In this document: piece after piece, positions 32,937 to 41,717 of the stretch
Numbering within the stretch: position 1 is the stretch's first letter
Layout of the letters: the number at the start of each line of letters is the position of its first letter
Origin: Muribaculaceae bacterium
Lineage (GTDB): Bacteria > Bacteroidota > Bacteroidia > Bacteroidales > Muribaculaceae
Direction: 5' to 3'
Assembly: GCA_009775125.1 (NCBI GenBank)
Contig: VSPD01000009.1
Span: forward strand, 1-64,000
DNA: 64,000 bases
The notes under the pieces: model-generated
Told to the model about the DNA's origin: nothing
The model's input: the letters and a program-made list of their open reading frames with translations, nothing else
Databases searched by the model: none
Made by a program: the position numbers and the translations under genes

Positions 32937-34334
32937 TCAGGCTTGGGTTATTGAGGCGCGGATAGCGTCGAGGTCGGCCTGGAGCTGGCGTTCGTGGGGG
33001 AGGCGTTCGTCGATCGACTTGCAGGCGTAGTTCACGGTGGCGTGGGTGCGGTCGAGACGGTTGCCGATAGCTACAAGGGGCATCTTCGCCATTGTTTTTG
33101 CAAGGTACATCACAACCTGGCGGGCGTCGGAAATCTCGCGTTTGCGCGATTTGGTGAAAAGCAGGTCGGAGTCGATCTGATAGTAGGAGCAGACGTGCTC
33201 GGTGATAACCTCGAAATTGATAGCCTTGCGCGACGATTTCACGGCATGGGCAAGGACGCGCTTGGCAAGGTCGAGGGTTATGTCGCAATTGAGCACGGTG
33301 GCGTGTGCCACAAGCGATACCATGATGCCTTCGAGCTCGCGGATGGAGTCGGTGACATTCTCGGCCACAAAATCTATCACTTCGCGGGGTATTTCAAGAC
33401 CGTCCTGCTCGGCTTTGCGCACGAGCACGTTGCGGCGCAACTCTATGTCGGGACGCTCGAGCTCGGCAATCATGCCACGCTTGAAGCGTCCGAGCATACG
33501 CGCCTCGAAACCTTCCATCTCCGACGGCGGACAGTCCGACGACATGATAATCTGACGGTTGTTTTGGTGAAGATGGTTGAAGATATGGAACAGGGTGTTT
33601 TGCGTCTTGGGCTTGTTGCCGCCGAGGTCCTGAATATCGTCGATAATAAGCGTGTCGATGCTTTGGTAGAAAAGGAAGAAGCTGTTGGTGTTGCCTTTTG
33701 CCACGGCAGCGGTGTACTGGCTTTCAAACAGACGGGCGGTGACGTAAAGCACGCGGGCGTCGGGATTGTTTTCCTTTATGCGTATGCCTATTGCCTGGAT
33801 AAGGTGTGTTTTGCCCACGCCGGTCGAGCCGAAAAGGAAGAGAGGGTTGAAGGCATTGTCGTGAGGATTGGCGGCTATGGCCTCGGCTATGGCAATGGCC
33901 ACTTTGTTTGACTCGCCTCCGCAGTAATTCTCAAAAGTATAGCGAGGATTGAGCTGGGGGTCGAAGTTTACTTTGGGCTGTGCGCGGAAGGGATTGGCAG
34001 CCTGTGCGTGCTGCTGGTTGAGGATTGTGGCCGAAGGGGTGGTGCTTCGCTGGCTTACGGCTGTGTCGGGCTGATTCTGTACCTGTATATATCGGTAATA
34101 AATCTGTGTGCCGGGGCCATATACCTTGTCGACCGCCGAACGGAACAGTTTGATGAAACGCTCTTCGAGTTGCTCTACAAAAAACGACGAGGGCAACATA
34201 AGGGTAAGCATATTGCTGTCGAACCCGAATGATGTGATGGGCTCGAACCACACTTCGAAAAGGTGCGGGTCAAGATTATCTTTTATGAAAGCCTTACATT
34301 GCTCCCAAAGTTGAATATGGTCGTTTGATGTCAT
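32937..34334 (-). CDS. dnaA: chromosomal replication initiator DnaA
   Basis: The AAA+ initiator that binds DnaA boxes and opens oriC. Domain I (about 1-85) begins NDHIQLWEQCKAFIKDNL. The linker (85-130) is Gln/Ala-rich. Domain III has Walker A GSTGVGKTHL, Walker B LIIDDIQDLGG and sensor MSSDCPPSEM. Domain IV ends with RTHATVNYACKSIDE, the DnaA-box recognition helix. ATG 34334 (MTSNDH) is chosen; the longer frame would begin within an AT-rich leader holding the -7 element. At 465 residues it is normal. dnaN, recF or rpmH are not adjacent, as is common in Bacteroidetes, so this is not by itself evidence of an origin. Confidence 0.96.
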   Translation of the reverse strand: MTSNDHIQLWEQCKAFIKDNLDPHLFEVWFEPITSFGFDSNMLTLMLPSSFFVEQLEERFIKLFRSAVDKVYGPGTQIYYRYIQVQNQPDTAVSQRSTTPSATILNQQHAQAANPFRAQPKVNFDPQLNPRYTFENYCGGESNKVAIAIAEAIAANPHDNAFNPLFLFGSTGVGKTHLIQAIGIRIKENNPDARVLYVTARLFESQYTAAVAKGNTNSFFLFYQSIDTLIIDDIQDLGGNKPKTQNTLFHIFNHLHQNNRQIIMSSDCPPSEMEGFEARMLGRFKRGMIAELERPDIELRRNVLVRKAEQDGLEIPREVIDFVAENVTDSIRELEGIMVSLVAHATVLNCDITLDLAKRVLAHAVKSSRKAINFEVITEHVCSYYQIDSDLLFTKSRKREISDARQVVMYLAKTMAKMPLVAIGNRLDRTHATVNYACKSIDERLPHERQLQADLDAIRASITQA

Positions 34335-34650
34335 CGTGAGAGGTCGTTGCTGGATTGGGAACGCAAATTTACTACAAATTTTCTTTAAAAAAAAGTGCTC
34401 AAAATATTGGAATTTTGGATTTTTTGTAATGACTTTGTAAGTCAATACGTTAGCAGAATTTACGCTTCAAAATTCAACCTTTGCTCAAACTTGACGGTTT
34501 ATAATATGACATATCAGAGCGTTACGCGATTTACAGCTGCGTTCCACGCAGTTTTGCATTTTTTCGTGCAACACTACAAATCTCCTAAGAATTAACGATT
34601 TAAAACTTTTTCGCAAAATTTTTTGCCCCGACAAAAAATCCTCCTTATCG
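34335..34650. other. AT-rich leader and intergenic region upstream of dnaA
   Basis: A 316-bp gap. A minus-strand TAAATTTG (34371-34364) is a candidate -7 element for dnaA. A CTGCGTTCCACGCAG hairpin lies near 34544-34558. I find no TTATCCACA-type DnaA box cluster, so no origin is called. Confidence 0.45.
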
Positions 34651-35769
34651 TCACACCGGGATAACGAGCATGGGGATATCGGCGGCGAAGAGTATCTTGT
34701 GGGCAAGCGACGGGTTGAACAGCCGGGAGAATACATTCTTTTTCTTGTTCGGCACCACGATAAGGTCGAATCCCGAGCCTTCTTCGAGGGCGTTGAAATC
34801 TTCCACGGCTTTGTCGAGCGACAGCGCGGCGGTGTCGAACACGAAATTGCGGAAGTTGGTCTCACAGTATGCTTTAAGCCGCGCAAGGGCCTCATCGGGC
34901 CTGCGCTCGAAGGGCCGCTTCTTTCCGGGGATGTTCGCTATCGTTACTTTGGCATTGGCATCGGGGAACAGACGGTGGAGGGTATCCATGGCCAGAATAT
35001 CCTCCTGGTCGACATTGGAAAAGAATAAAATCTTAGAGAGGCTGCCGAGCAGCGATGTCTTGTCCGATTCAGGAATGGCCAGCACCGAGAATCGGCATTT
35101 GTCGAGCACTTCGGCTGTGACCGAGCCGATCATCTCGCGCTCCTTGCGCTCGGAACAACGTGTGCCCATGACAATGAGGAAGGGATTGTTGCTTTTGGTG
35201 AAGTCGTTGACGGCGTCTTCGGGAACGCCCTCCACCACGCAGGTCTCGAATTTCACGGGCGGTATCTCTCCTTGCTTTATCATGTCGCGGAGGCGCGCGG
35301 CGAAATGCCCCATGCGGGTGCGCGATGTTTCCTCTATCACCTTGCGCGAATCGGCATCGGCAATCTCATATGTGAGGCTGTCGGTGAGCTGCATGTTTCC
35401 GGCCACATAAGGGTCGATATAGGTGTGCAGCAGGATTATGCCGGTGCGGTGCTTGTCGGCTATGGCAAATGCCACCTTGGCGGCCTCCAGCGAATAGTCG
35501 GAGAAATCTACGGGCACCAGCAGCGGCCTCGACGCGTCGGTGATGCGCCCAACGGCCGGCTGCTCGGCAAATATTTCCCTGTTTTCTATTATTCTAAGCG
35601 CAAGCGGGAGGTCGTTTTCACGGATACGGACGCGCACTCCCGACGACACCACGGGATGCTCGATATTGACATTTCTGAATTCCACTTCCACGCCTTGGCT
35701 TTCAAGAAGGGCGCGAAGGGCCACCGCCCTGTCGTATGTGTGTATGGCTACGGTAATGAATCTATCCAT
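34651..35769 (-). CDS. universal stress protein with N-terminal DUF2007-like domain and two UspA-like domains
   Basis: A cytoplasmic nucleotide-binding stress protein (372 residues). Residues 1-75 (HTYDRAVALRALLESQGVEV and a VRIRENDLPLALRII segment) resemble the small DUF2007 signal-transducing fold. Residues about 85-230 form the first UspA domain (VPVDFSDYSLEAAKVAFAIA, ending VMGTRCSERKEREMIGSV), with the G-rich ATP site partly changed. Residues 230-372 are a second, more degenerate UspA unit (ILFFSNVDQEDILAMDTL, DLIVVPNKKKN). A tandem arrangement with an extra sensor-like head suggests metabolite-responsive control. Its promoter is covered by a perfect palindrome (see 35810-35848). Confidence 0.87.
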   Translation of the reverse strand: MDRFITVAIHTYDRAVALRALLESQGVEVEFRNVNIEHPVVSSGVRVRIRENDLPLALRIIENREIFAEQPAVGRITDASRPLLVPVDFSDYSLEAAKVAFAIADKHRTGIILLHTYIDPYVAGNMQLTDSLTYEIADADSRKVIEETSRTRMGHFAARLRDMIKQGEIPPVKFETCVVEGVPEDAVNDFTKSNNPFLIVMGTRCSERKEREMIGSVTAEVLDKCRFSVLAIPESDKTSLLGSLSKILFFSNVDQEDILAMDTLHRLFPDANAKVTIANIPGKKRPFERRPDEALARLKAYCETNFRNFVFDTAALSLDKAVEDFNALEEGSGFDLIVVPNKKKNVFSRLFNPSLAHKILFAADIPMLVIPV

Positions 35770-35809
35770 TTTTATAAAGGTATAAGGTGTGAGTGATAAG
35801 ATATATAAA

Positions 35810-35849
35810 TTGCCTCAAAGTTACGAAATTTTTGCAACTTTGAGGCAAA
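35810..35849 (-). promoter_or_regulatory. palindromic operator-like site over the universal stress protein promoter
   Basis: TTGCCTCAAAGTT (35810-35822) and AACTTTGAGGCAA (35836-35848) are perfect 13-bp inverted repeats with a 13-bp spacer. The minus-strand -7 element TAACTTTG (35823-35816) lies in one arm and a -33-like TTTG (35849-35846) in the other. A dimeric repressor or activator binding both arms would cover the promoter; a transcript hairpin is less likely because it would precede the start site. Confidence 0.6.
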
Positions 35850-35895
35850 TCAATGAATTATTATTCAATTCAAATCTCGCAAGTCATATTACTGC

Positions 35896-36026
35896 CGGAG
35901 CGTTCGATTATGCCGATTATGCCACGAGGCACTACTTCGCAGTGCTTTTGTGTCCTCATGACAGACCGGGCTTGTCGGCATTCTGCCTCCAAACCCGGTT
36001 AGCCAAGGAATCACGGCTTCGCCGTG
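35896..36026 (+). repeat. five-hairpin composite repeat, partial copy 2
   Basis: Keeps the TGCCGGAGCGTTCGAT, GAGGCACTACTTCGCAGTG, CCGGGCTTGTCGGCATTCTG and CACGGCTTCGCCGTG modules in the same orientation as 40282-40516, and lacks the left half. Confidence 0.8.
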
Positions 36027-36056
36027 CCTTGCTTGCGAATTTGAATTATTCGGAAA

Positions 36057-38066
36057 TTATTCACGGGCGAGGATGAGGGCCGATGTCGGGGCCACCGTGA
36101 GGGTGCCGCCCGACGATGTGCCGAGGCCGTCGACGTTGATGCGGCCGTCGTCGGCAATCACAGTCCATTTTCCTTTGGGTATTTTCACGGTCACGGCTTC
36201 GGTGTTGCCGTTGAACACCACGCGGATGTCGCGCCATGTGTCGCCTCCGGCATGGTCGGTCAAGGCATATGATATCACGTTGGGCTGCGATGTCTTGTCA
36301 AATTTAAGATGACGCGCTATCTCGTCGGCCGACGCAAGACGGAAAGCGGGATGCTCTTTGCGCAAGCGTATGAGTTGCTGATAGTAGGCAAACTGGTCGG
36401 CATTGTCGTGTTTCAGAGTCCAGTCGATGGCGTTGATCGAGTCGGGCGACTTGTAGGAGTTGTGCACGCCTTTTTTGTCACGGAAAATTTCCTCGCCGGC
36501 AAACATAAATGGAGTGCCCTGCGATGTGAATACGATAGTCTGGGCCAGGCGGGCGGCGCGTTGACGCTGAGCTTCCGATGCGTCGGGGAGCGACTTGCGG
36601 AGCTTGTCGGTGAGCATAAGGTCGTCGTGACACGACACATAGTTCACAATCTGCGTGGGCGAGGAGGCGTAAGCAAATTTGGAGTTGTTGCCCTTCGAAT
36701 AGTCGACTTGCGGGTGGGCAGTGGCTGCCACAATGCCGATTTTCACCGTTTCTTCCGCTCCGGGCTTACCGGTGGCGAATCCACGGTCGGAGGCGTCGGA
36801 GTAATGTCCTTTCACGGCATCGCGAATATCGTCGGAGAATACTGCGATTCCTTCCATTTTGGCAACATTCTCTTTAAGGGCGCGCCGCTCGGCGGGGAGG
36901 GGCGAGTCACCGGCCGTCCAGCCCTCGCCATATACGAAGATATTGGGGTTCACCTCCTTCAAGGCGGCTGCCACGGCGTTCATGGTGTCGATGTCGTGGA
37001 TAGCCATCAGGTCGAAGCGGAAACCGTCGATATGGTATTCTTTGGCCCAGTATTTCACGGAATTGACAATGAAGTCGCGCATCTGCTCGCGCTCCGATGC
37101 CGTCTCGTTGCCACAGCCCGAAGCGTCGGAGTATGAGCCGTCGGGACGGTGACGGTAGAAATAGCCGGGAGCGGTGAGCGAGAAGTTGGAGTCGTCGTTG
37201 TTGGCAGTGTGATTGTACACCACATCCATAATCACGCCGATTCCGGCATCGTGGAGAGCTTTCACCATTTCCTTCATCTCGCGCACACGGGCTTCGGGGT
37301 CGGAGGGATTGGTGGAATAGGAGCCTTCGGGAGCGTTATAATTGTAAGGGTCGTAGCCCCAGTTGTATTGGTTGGCTTGCAGATTTGTCTCGTCGACAGA
37401 GTTGTAGTCGTAGGACGGGAGGATGTGGACGTGTGTCACACCCAGTTCTTTGAGATGGTCGATGCCCGTTTTGTCGCCTGCGGGGGTGTGGGTTCCTTTC
37501 TCGGTGAGCGCAATGAATTTGCCCTTGTTCACGATGCCGCTCGACGGATGCTCAGAAAAGTCGCGGTGGTGCATCTCGTATATCACGGCGTCGGTCATGG
37601 CCTTCACCTGCGGACCGCGGTCAGCGTCCCAACCTTCGGGGTCAGTGGCGGCGAAATCTATTATCGCCGCGCGCTCGCCGTTGGCACCCACGGCCTTAGC
37701 CCATATGCCGGGGGTCTCCGAGAGCCATTTGCCATTGTGGAGAATCTGAAATGTGTAGAATTTGCCATAGAGGCGTTGGGGCACGGATACGCGCCACACG
37801 CCGCTGTCGCCCTTTGTCATGTCGAGCACATGCACAGCCGGAGTGTTGCGGTCGGTGTCGTAGATATTGACACGCGCGGCCGAGGCCTCGGGGCTCCACA
37901 GGGCGAAATGCGTGCCGGAGGCGTCGACAGTAAGCTCGAGGTCGGAGCCGTTGTAAGCCGGGAATGTTTCATACTTGGCGTCTACCGCCGGGGTTTGAGC
38001 CGGGGAGTGGCCCACAGACAGAATCGATATGGCCATGGCGCCTACAAGATTTTTTGTAAAATTCAT
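36057..38066 (-). CDS. pulA: type I pullulanase, GH13 with CBM48, secreted
   Basis: Debranching enzyme that hydrolyses alpha-1,6 bonds in pullulan and branched starch or glycogen. ATG 38066 gives a signal peptide (MNFTKNLVGAMAISILSVGHSPAQ); a long upstream in-frame extension overlapping the next gene is discounted. The CBM48 beta domain (about 45-140) precedes the GH13 barrel, which has the type I pullulanase motif YNWGYDPYNYNAPEG, DVVYNHTA, the nucleophile region DGFRFDLM, acid/base in VYGEGWTAG, and VNYVSCHDDL. A short C-terminal beta domain follows. Length 669 is standard. It is the third gene of a minus-strand operon after a GHL10 protein and a GT2 enzyme. Confidence 0.93.
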   Translation of the reverse strand: MNFTKNLVGAMAISILSVGHSPAQTPAVDAKYETFPAYNGSDLELTVDASGTHFALWSPEASAARVNIYDTDRNTPAVHVLDMTKGDSGVWRVSVPQRLYGKFYTFQILHNGKWLSETPGIWAKAVGANGERAAIIDFAATDPEGWDADRGPQVKAMTDAVIYEMHHRDFSEHPSSGIVNKGKFIALTEKGTHTPAGDKTGIDHLKELGVTHVHILPSYDYNSVDETNLQANQYNWGYDPYNYNAPEGSYSTNPSDPEARVREMKEMVKALHDAGIGVIMDVVYNHTANNDDSNFSLTAPGYFYRHRPDGSYSDASGCGNETASEREQMRDFIVNSVKYWAKEYHIDGFRFDLMAIHDIDTMNAVAAALKEVNPNIFVYGEGWTAGDSPLPAERRALKENVAKMEGIAVFSDDIRDAVKGHYSDASDRGFATGKPGAEETVKIGIVAATAHPQVDYSKGNNSKFAYASSPTQIVNYVSCHDDLMLTDKLRKSLPDASEAQRQRAARLAQTIVFTSQGTPFMFAGEEIFRDKKGVHNSYKSPDSINAIDWTLKHDNADQFAYYQQLIRLRKEHPAFRLASADEIARHLKFDKTSQPNVISYALTDHAGGDTWRDIRVVFNGNTEAVTVKIPKGKWTVIADDGRINVDGLGTSSGGTLTVAPTSALILARE

Positions 38067-38095
38067 GATAAAGTGTTTAGTGAAAGTGATGTATG

Positions 38096-39010
38096 TCAAT
38101 TGATTATTTTTGCGATAAGGAGCGATATGCGGCGTCCGAGGCAGGAGACGGCGGCGCCGAGGCGATTTTTGATGCGGCTGCGCGGATTCAGTATCACTTC
38201 GCGGCGGTAAGCCTTTACCAGCGACCAGCACCGGCGGCTTATGTCGTGGCGGCCGTCGAGCCCGGCAAGAAGCGCCATGTTGTAGTTGGCCGAGAAGCGG
38301 CGGTCGCGCGCGGCGGCCAGCAATGGGGTTCCGGCATAGTGCTTCTCTATCTGCGCGGTGACTTTAAGCACGTCGAGACGACGCGGGGTGAACGTGTTGA
38401 TGAAGCTGGCAGGGTTGTCGCGGTAGACGTAAAGGGGCGCGTCGATCCATACCACGTCTTTTCCCGAGGCCTCGATAAGGCGGTAAAAAATATCAAGGTC
38501 TTCGTAATACAGTCCTTCGGCAAAGCGGATATCCCCGAACAGGCTTCGGCGGTAGACTGCCGCCCATGCCGAATTGTGAAACCGTGTCTGATAAAGCGTT
38601 TTCTCTATGAAATCGCTCGCCACGATATTCTCAGGCCGGGGAATACATCCTTTTTTTGGCTCTCTGCTAAAACCACATATGGCAATATCGGCATCGCCGA
38701 GTGCCGATAATAGTGTTTCGCAAAATTCCGGGAGGAGAGTGTCATCCGAATCAACGAAAGACACATATTCACCTTTCGCATACTCCAATCCGCAGTTGCG
38801 AGCAGAAGATTGACCTCCATTCGGTTTATAAATATATCTTACGCGCGGATCGGCTTCGGCGTACCCGCGGATTATGTCGGCCGTGGCATCGGCCGAACCG
38901 TCGTCGACGGCAAGCACCTCGATGTCGGCGCAGGTCTGCGCCAATATCGAGTCGAGACATTCGCGGAGGTATTTTTCGCCGTTATATACAGGTATGATTA
39001 TTGAAATCAT
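38096..39010 (-). CDS. glycosyltransferase family 2
   Basis: A GT-A fold enzyme (304 residues) that transfers a sugar to a surface glycan. The N-terminus has ISIIIPVYNGEKYLRECLDS, the nucleotide-sugar site VDDGSADAT, and the DxD-like FVDSDDTLLP; the C-terminal part is helical with no membrane segment. ATG 39010 is chosen because it follows the upstream stop by 4 bp; a GTG further upstream overlaps. The specific sugar is unknown; being between a hydrolase-like protein and a pullulanase is unusual for a polysaccharide-building enzyme. Confidence 0.88.
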   Translation of the reverse strand: MISIIIPVYNGEKYLRECLDSILAQTCADIEVLAVDDGSADATADIIRGYAEADPRVRYIYKPNGGQSSARNCGLEYAKGEYVSFVDSDDTLLPEFCETLLSALGDADIAICGFSREPKKGCIPRPENIVASDFIEKTLYQTRFHNSAWAAVYRRSLFGDIRFAEGLYYEDLDIFYRLIEASGKDVVWIDAPLYVYRDNPASFINTFTPRRLDVLKVTAQIEKHYAGTPLLAAARDRRFSANYNMALLAGLDGRHDISRRCWSLVKAYRREVILNPRSRIKNRLGAAVSCLGRRISLLIAKIIN

Positions 39011-39014
39011 AGCT

Positions 39015-40184
39015 TCATCTATAAATGACACGCAGAGAATCCGCCACTCCGAGCGTGTTGGCCGTGATGGTGCCGGCCGGCCACCAGCAATTGCCTTTCA
39101 CGGCATCGAGGTCGGTGGCGAGTTGGGTTTTAAGACGCAGCTCGCGCGACTTCATGGTACGCTCCACGTCCTGGCCTATATAGAGTTTGCAACGGGGGTC
39201 GACGTTTGTGGCCCACCATAAGATAAGCTCGGTGTAGGGGGCCCGCTTGTGGGTGTTTTCCCAATAAATCTGAGGGATAAGATAGTCGACCCACCCTTTT
39301 TCGGCCCACAGCAGCGGGTCGGCATAGAGGTCGTCGTAGTTTTGCAAGCCGGAAGTTTCCGAGCCGCGCGGGTCGGAAGCCTTGTTGCGCCATATTCCGA
39401 AGGGGCTTACGCCGAATTCGATGTAGTGATGCTTTTTTTCTCCTATCTTCCGCAGGGCACCGTGGATGTCGGCGATGAGCTTATCCACATTCTCGCGGCG
39501 CCATGCGGCCTTGTTTTTCTTTTTCCCGTATTTCTTATACGAGGCGGCGTCGGGAAAGTCTTTGCCGGCCACGGGATAAGGGTAGAAATAGTCGTCGAAA
39601 TGCACCCCGTCGATATCGTAACGCGAGGCAATGTCAGACACCACTTCCACAATCCATTTTCTGTTTTCAGGTATTCCGGGGTCGAAGTATATCAGGCCGT
39701 CGGCATAGCGGACAAAGCGTTCGGGATGGCGGTGGTAGATATGCCCCTTGGGGAGCCGTTGCTTTTTGGATGTGGACACGCGGTAGGGATTAATCCAGGC
39801 ATGGAGCTCCATGCCGCGGGCGTGGGCTTCCTCGACCATAAATTCCAACGGGTCCCAGTAAGGCTTTGGCGCACGGCCGTCTTTCGACAGGAATCGGCTC
39901 CACGGCTCGAGCTTGCTGTCGTAGAAGGCATCGGCACTTGGGCGCACCTGGAAGAGCACCGCCGTTATGCCGGCACGACGCAGCCGGTCGAGCTGGTCGC
40001 GCAGGTAGCGTTTGTTTTGCTCCGTGGTGCGAGAAGCGTAATCGGTCTGATACACGGTCTGCATCCATGCTCCGGAGAATTCGTCGCATCGGACACTGCC
40101 GGCCGTGGGAGGCTCGCCGGCATATGCTGTCGACCAAACGGCAACGACAAGCATTGCAACCAAAATGCCTGCTATCTTTTTCAT
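39015..40184 (-). CDS. GHL10/DUF187-type glycosyl hydrolase-like protein, exported
   Basis: The signal peptide MKKIAGILVAMLVVAVWSTAYA is followed by a TIM barrel of the GHL10 (YngK, PF02638) family: FSGAWMQTVYQTDYASRT, GITAVLFQVRPSADAFY, HARGMELHAWINPYRVS, DGVHFDDYFYPYPVAG and GVSPFGIWRNK. YngK-type proteins are linked to peptidoglycan or other glycan turnover but no reaction is firmly established. It contains a perfect TTATCCACA match (39481-39489), which I treat as chance. First gene of the operon with GT2 and pullulanase. Confidence 0.88.
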   Translation of the reverse strand: MKKIAGILVAMLVVAVWSTAYAGEPPTAGSVRCDEFSGAWMQTVYQTDYASRTTEQNKRYLRDQLDRLRRAGITAVLFQVRPSADAFYDSKLEPWSRFLSKDGRAPKPYWDPLEFMVEEAHARGMELHAWINPYRVSTSKKQRLPKGHIYHRHPERFVRYADGLIYFDPGIPENRKWIVEVVSDIASRYDIDGVHFDDYFYPYPVAGKDFPDAASYKKYGKKKNKAAWRRENVDKLIADIHGALRKIGEKKHHYIEFGVSPFGIWRNKASDPRGSETSGLQNYDDLYADPLLWAEKGWVDYLIPQIYWENTHKRAPYTELILWWATNVDPRCKLYIGQDVERTMKSRELRLKTQLATDLDAVKGNCWWPAGTITANTLGVADSLRVIYR

Positions 40185-40281
40185 GCTACAAATATATCGG
40201 TTTATTTCCAATCTTGCAATTTTAATAATTATTTTTCTTCAAGTTTCACACGTATAGACATTTGGCAGTCAAGATTATATT

Positions 40282-40516
40282 CACGGCAAAGCCGTGACGC
40301 TTGATGTTAACTCCGTATGGCCGGCGCGGCCGACATGCGGGGTTGGGCAGATGCTAATCAATCGCGGTATCGGAGCGGAGCCTGCCGGAGCGTTCGATAA
40401 TGCCAAACATGCCGTGAGGCACAGCTTCGCAGTGCATTTAAACCCTCATAACAGACCGGGCTTGTCGGCATTTTGCCTACAAACCCGGTTATCCAATGAA
40501 TCACGGCTTCGCCGTG
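40282..40516 (+). repeat. five-hairpin composite repeat, full copy 3
   Basis: Module order is CACGGCAAAGCCGTG, GCATGTCGG-type stem, GGAGCGGAGCCTGCCGG, GAGGCACAGCTTCGCAGTGC, CCGGGCTTGTCGGCATTTTG and CACGGCTTCGCCGTG. It is the mirror of 5122-5354. Both ends carry the GGC/GCC hairpin, like terminal inverted repeats. Confidence 0.85.
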
Positions 40517-40698
40517 GCCAACCCGGGTAACTTGGTTTATTTTTCCAACAAATAGACAGTATATATGTTCATGGCCGAATTGTTTACAATTGCAACACCC
40601 CAAAACAGCAAATTCCTGATTCTCAACATATAATGTAATGTTGATAACTTTTGGCCAAAAAATATAATTAAATTATGTAAATTCTTGCGAAAAAATGA

Positions 40699-40706
40699 TA
40701 ACTTTG
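40699..40706 (+). promoter_or_regulatory. -7 element for the dcw cluster
   Basis: TAACTTTG, matching TAnnTTTG, 84 bp before the rsmH start. An AT-rich upstream region without an obvious -33. Confidence 0.55.
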
Positions 40707-40790
40707 CACATTGTAAAATACGGCCCGCCCGGACATCTTTCCGGATAGTCTACTAAGGCCTTTAACAACTTGAAAATAAACAAATTACAT

Positions 40791-41705
40791 ATGGACGAAC
40801 CGGTCTACCACATCCCTGCCCTGCTGTCTGCGTCGCTCGAGGCTCTCGATATAAAACCCGACGGGGTGTATATCGACGCCACATACGGAGGCGGAGGCCA
40901 TTCAAGCGCCCTTGTCGAGAGACTGTCGCCACAGGGGCATCTTTTCGGCTTCGACCGTGACATCGAGGCCGTGGAGCGGGCTATGAAAGACAGCCGGTTC
41001 ACCATGATTCACGGCAATTTCTCGTATCTTACAAATTTCATGCGTTTCCACGGCATTTTGCCCGGAAGCGTCGACGGCATCCTTGCCGACCTCGGCGTAT
41101 CGTTTCACCATTTCGACGACCCGGCACGAGGATTCTCGTTCCGCTTCGAAGGGCCGCTCGACATGCGCATGAACCAGCGCGGAGGCATCACCGCAGCGCA
41201 ATATCTCGCTTCGGCCGACGAGTCGGAGATAGCCGACACCCTCTATATCTATGGGGAAATGAAAAATGCCCGCAAGATAGCGCGCGCTATCGTGGCCGAA
41301 CGAGGCCGCGAGCCGGTAGACACGGTGGAGCGTCTGCTCGAGGTGATAAAGCCTTTTATCAACCCCAAGCAAGAGAAAAAAGAATTGGCACAGGTGTTCC
41401 AGGCCCTGCGCATAAAAGTGAACGGCGAGATGCAGGCCCTCGAAAGCCTTCTGACCCAATCGCTGAAAATGCTCGGCAAAGGCGGCCGGCTCGCCATTAT
41501 CACCTATCACTCGCTCGAAGACCGTATGGTGAAAAATTTCATGAAAACGGGAAATATCGCCGGCAACGAATCAAAAGATTTTTTCGGCCGCAACCTTGCC
41601 CCCATGCGCCTTCTCACGTCGAAACCGATTGTGCCTTCGGCCGAGGAAGTGGAGGCCAACCCCCGCAGCCGAAGCGCCAAACTGCGTGTAGCCACAAAAT
41701 TATAA
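40791..41705 (+). CDS. rsmH: 16S rRNA (cytosine-N4)-methyltransferase
   Basis: Methylates N4 of C1402 in 16S rRNA with SAM. MraW-type motifs include DATYGGGGHSSALVERL, GILADLGVSFHHFDDPARGFSF, and LAIITYHSLEDRMVKNF; the C-terminal NPRSRSAKLRVA completes the family. ATG 40791 (MDEPVYH) is preferred over an in-frame TTG seven codons upstream because family members start with a short lead before the YHIP motif. Length 304 is standard. It is the first gene of the dcw cluster here; FtsL follows 12 bp later. Confidence 0.95.
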   Translation: MDEPVYHIPALLSASLEALDIKPDGVYIDATYGGGGHSSALVERLSPQGHLFGFDRDIEAVERAMKDSRFTMIHGNFSYLTNFMRFHGILPGSVDGILADLGVSFHHFDDPARGFSFRFEGPLDMRMNQRGGITAAQYLASADESEIADTLYIYGEMKNARKIARAIVAERGREPVDTVERLLEVIKPFINPKQEKKELAQVFQALRIKVNGEMQALESLLTQSLKMLGKGGRLAIITYHSLEDRMVKNFMKTGNIAGNESKDFFGRNLAPMRLLTSKPIVPSAEEVEANPRSRSAKLRVATKL

Positions 41706-41717
41706 CTCTCTCCTGAA

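Larger units (their letters stand above)
40185..40790. other. 606-bp gene-free interval upstream of rsmH, no mraZ
   Basis: The left part is the minus-strand leader of the GHL10 gene, the middle is full composite repeat copy 3 (40282-40516), and the right is an AT-rich promoter region for the dcw cluster. No mraZ-like frame is present, although mraZ commonly precedes rsmH in Bacteroidetes. Confidence 0.7.

Noticed and set aside
34335..34650. Possible replication origin upstream of dnaA
   Set aside because: AT-rich but without clustered DnaA boxes or dnaN/rpmH neighbours.
39481..39489. Perfect DnaA-box match TTATCCACA
   Set aside because: A single copy inside the GHL10 coding sequence, with no cluster or AT-rich unwinding region, so not evidence for an origin.
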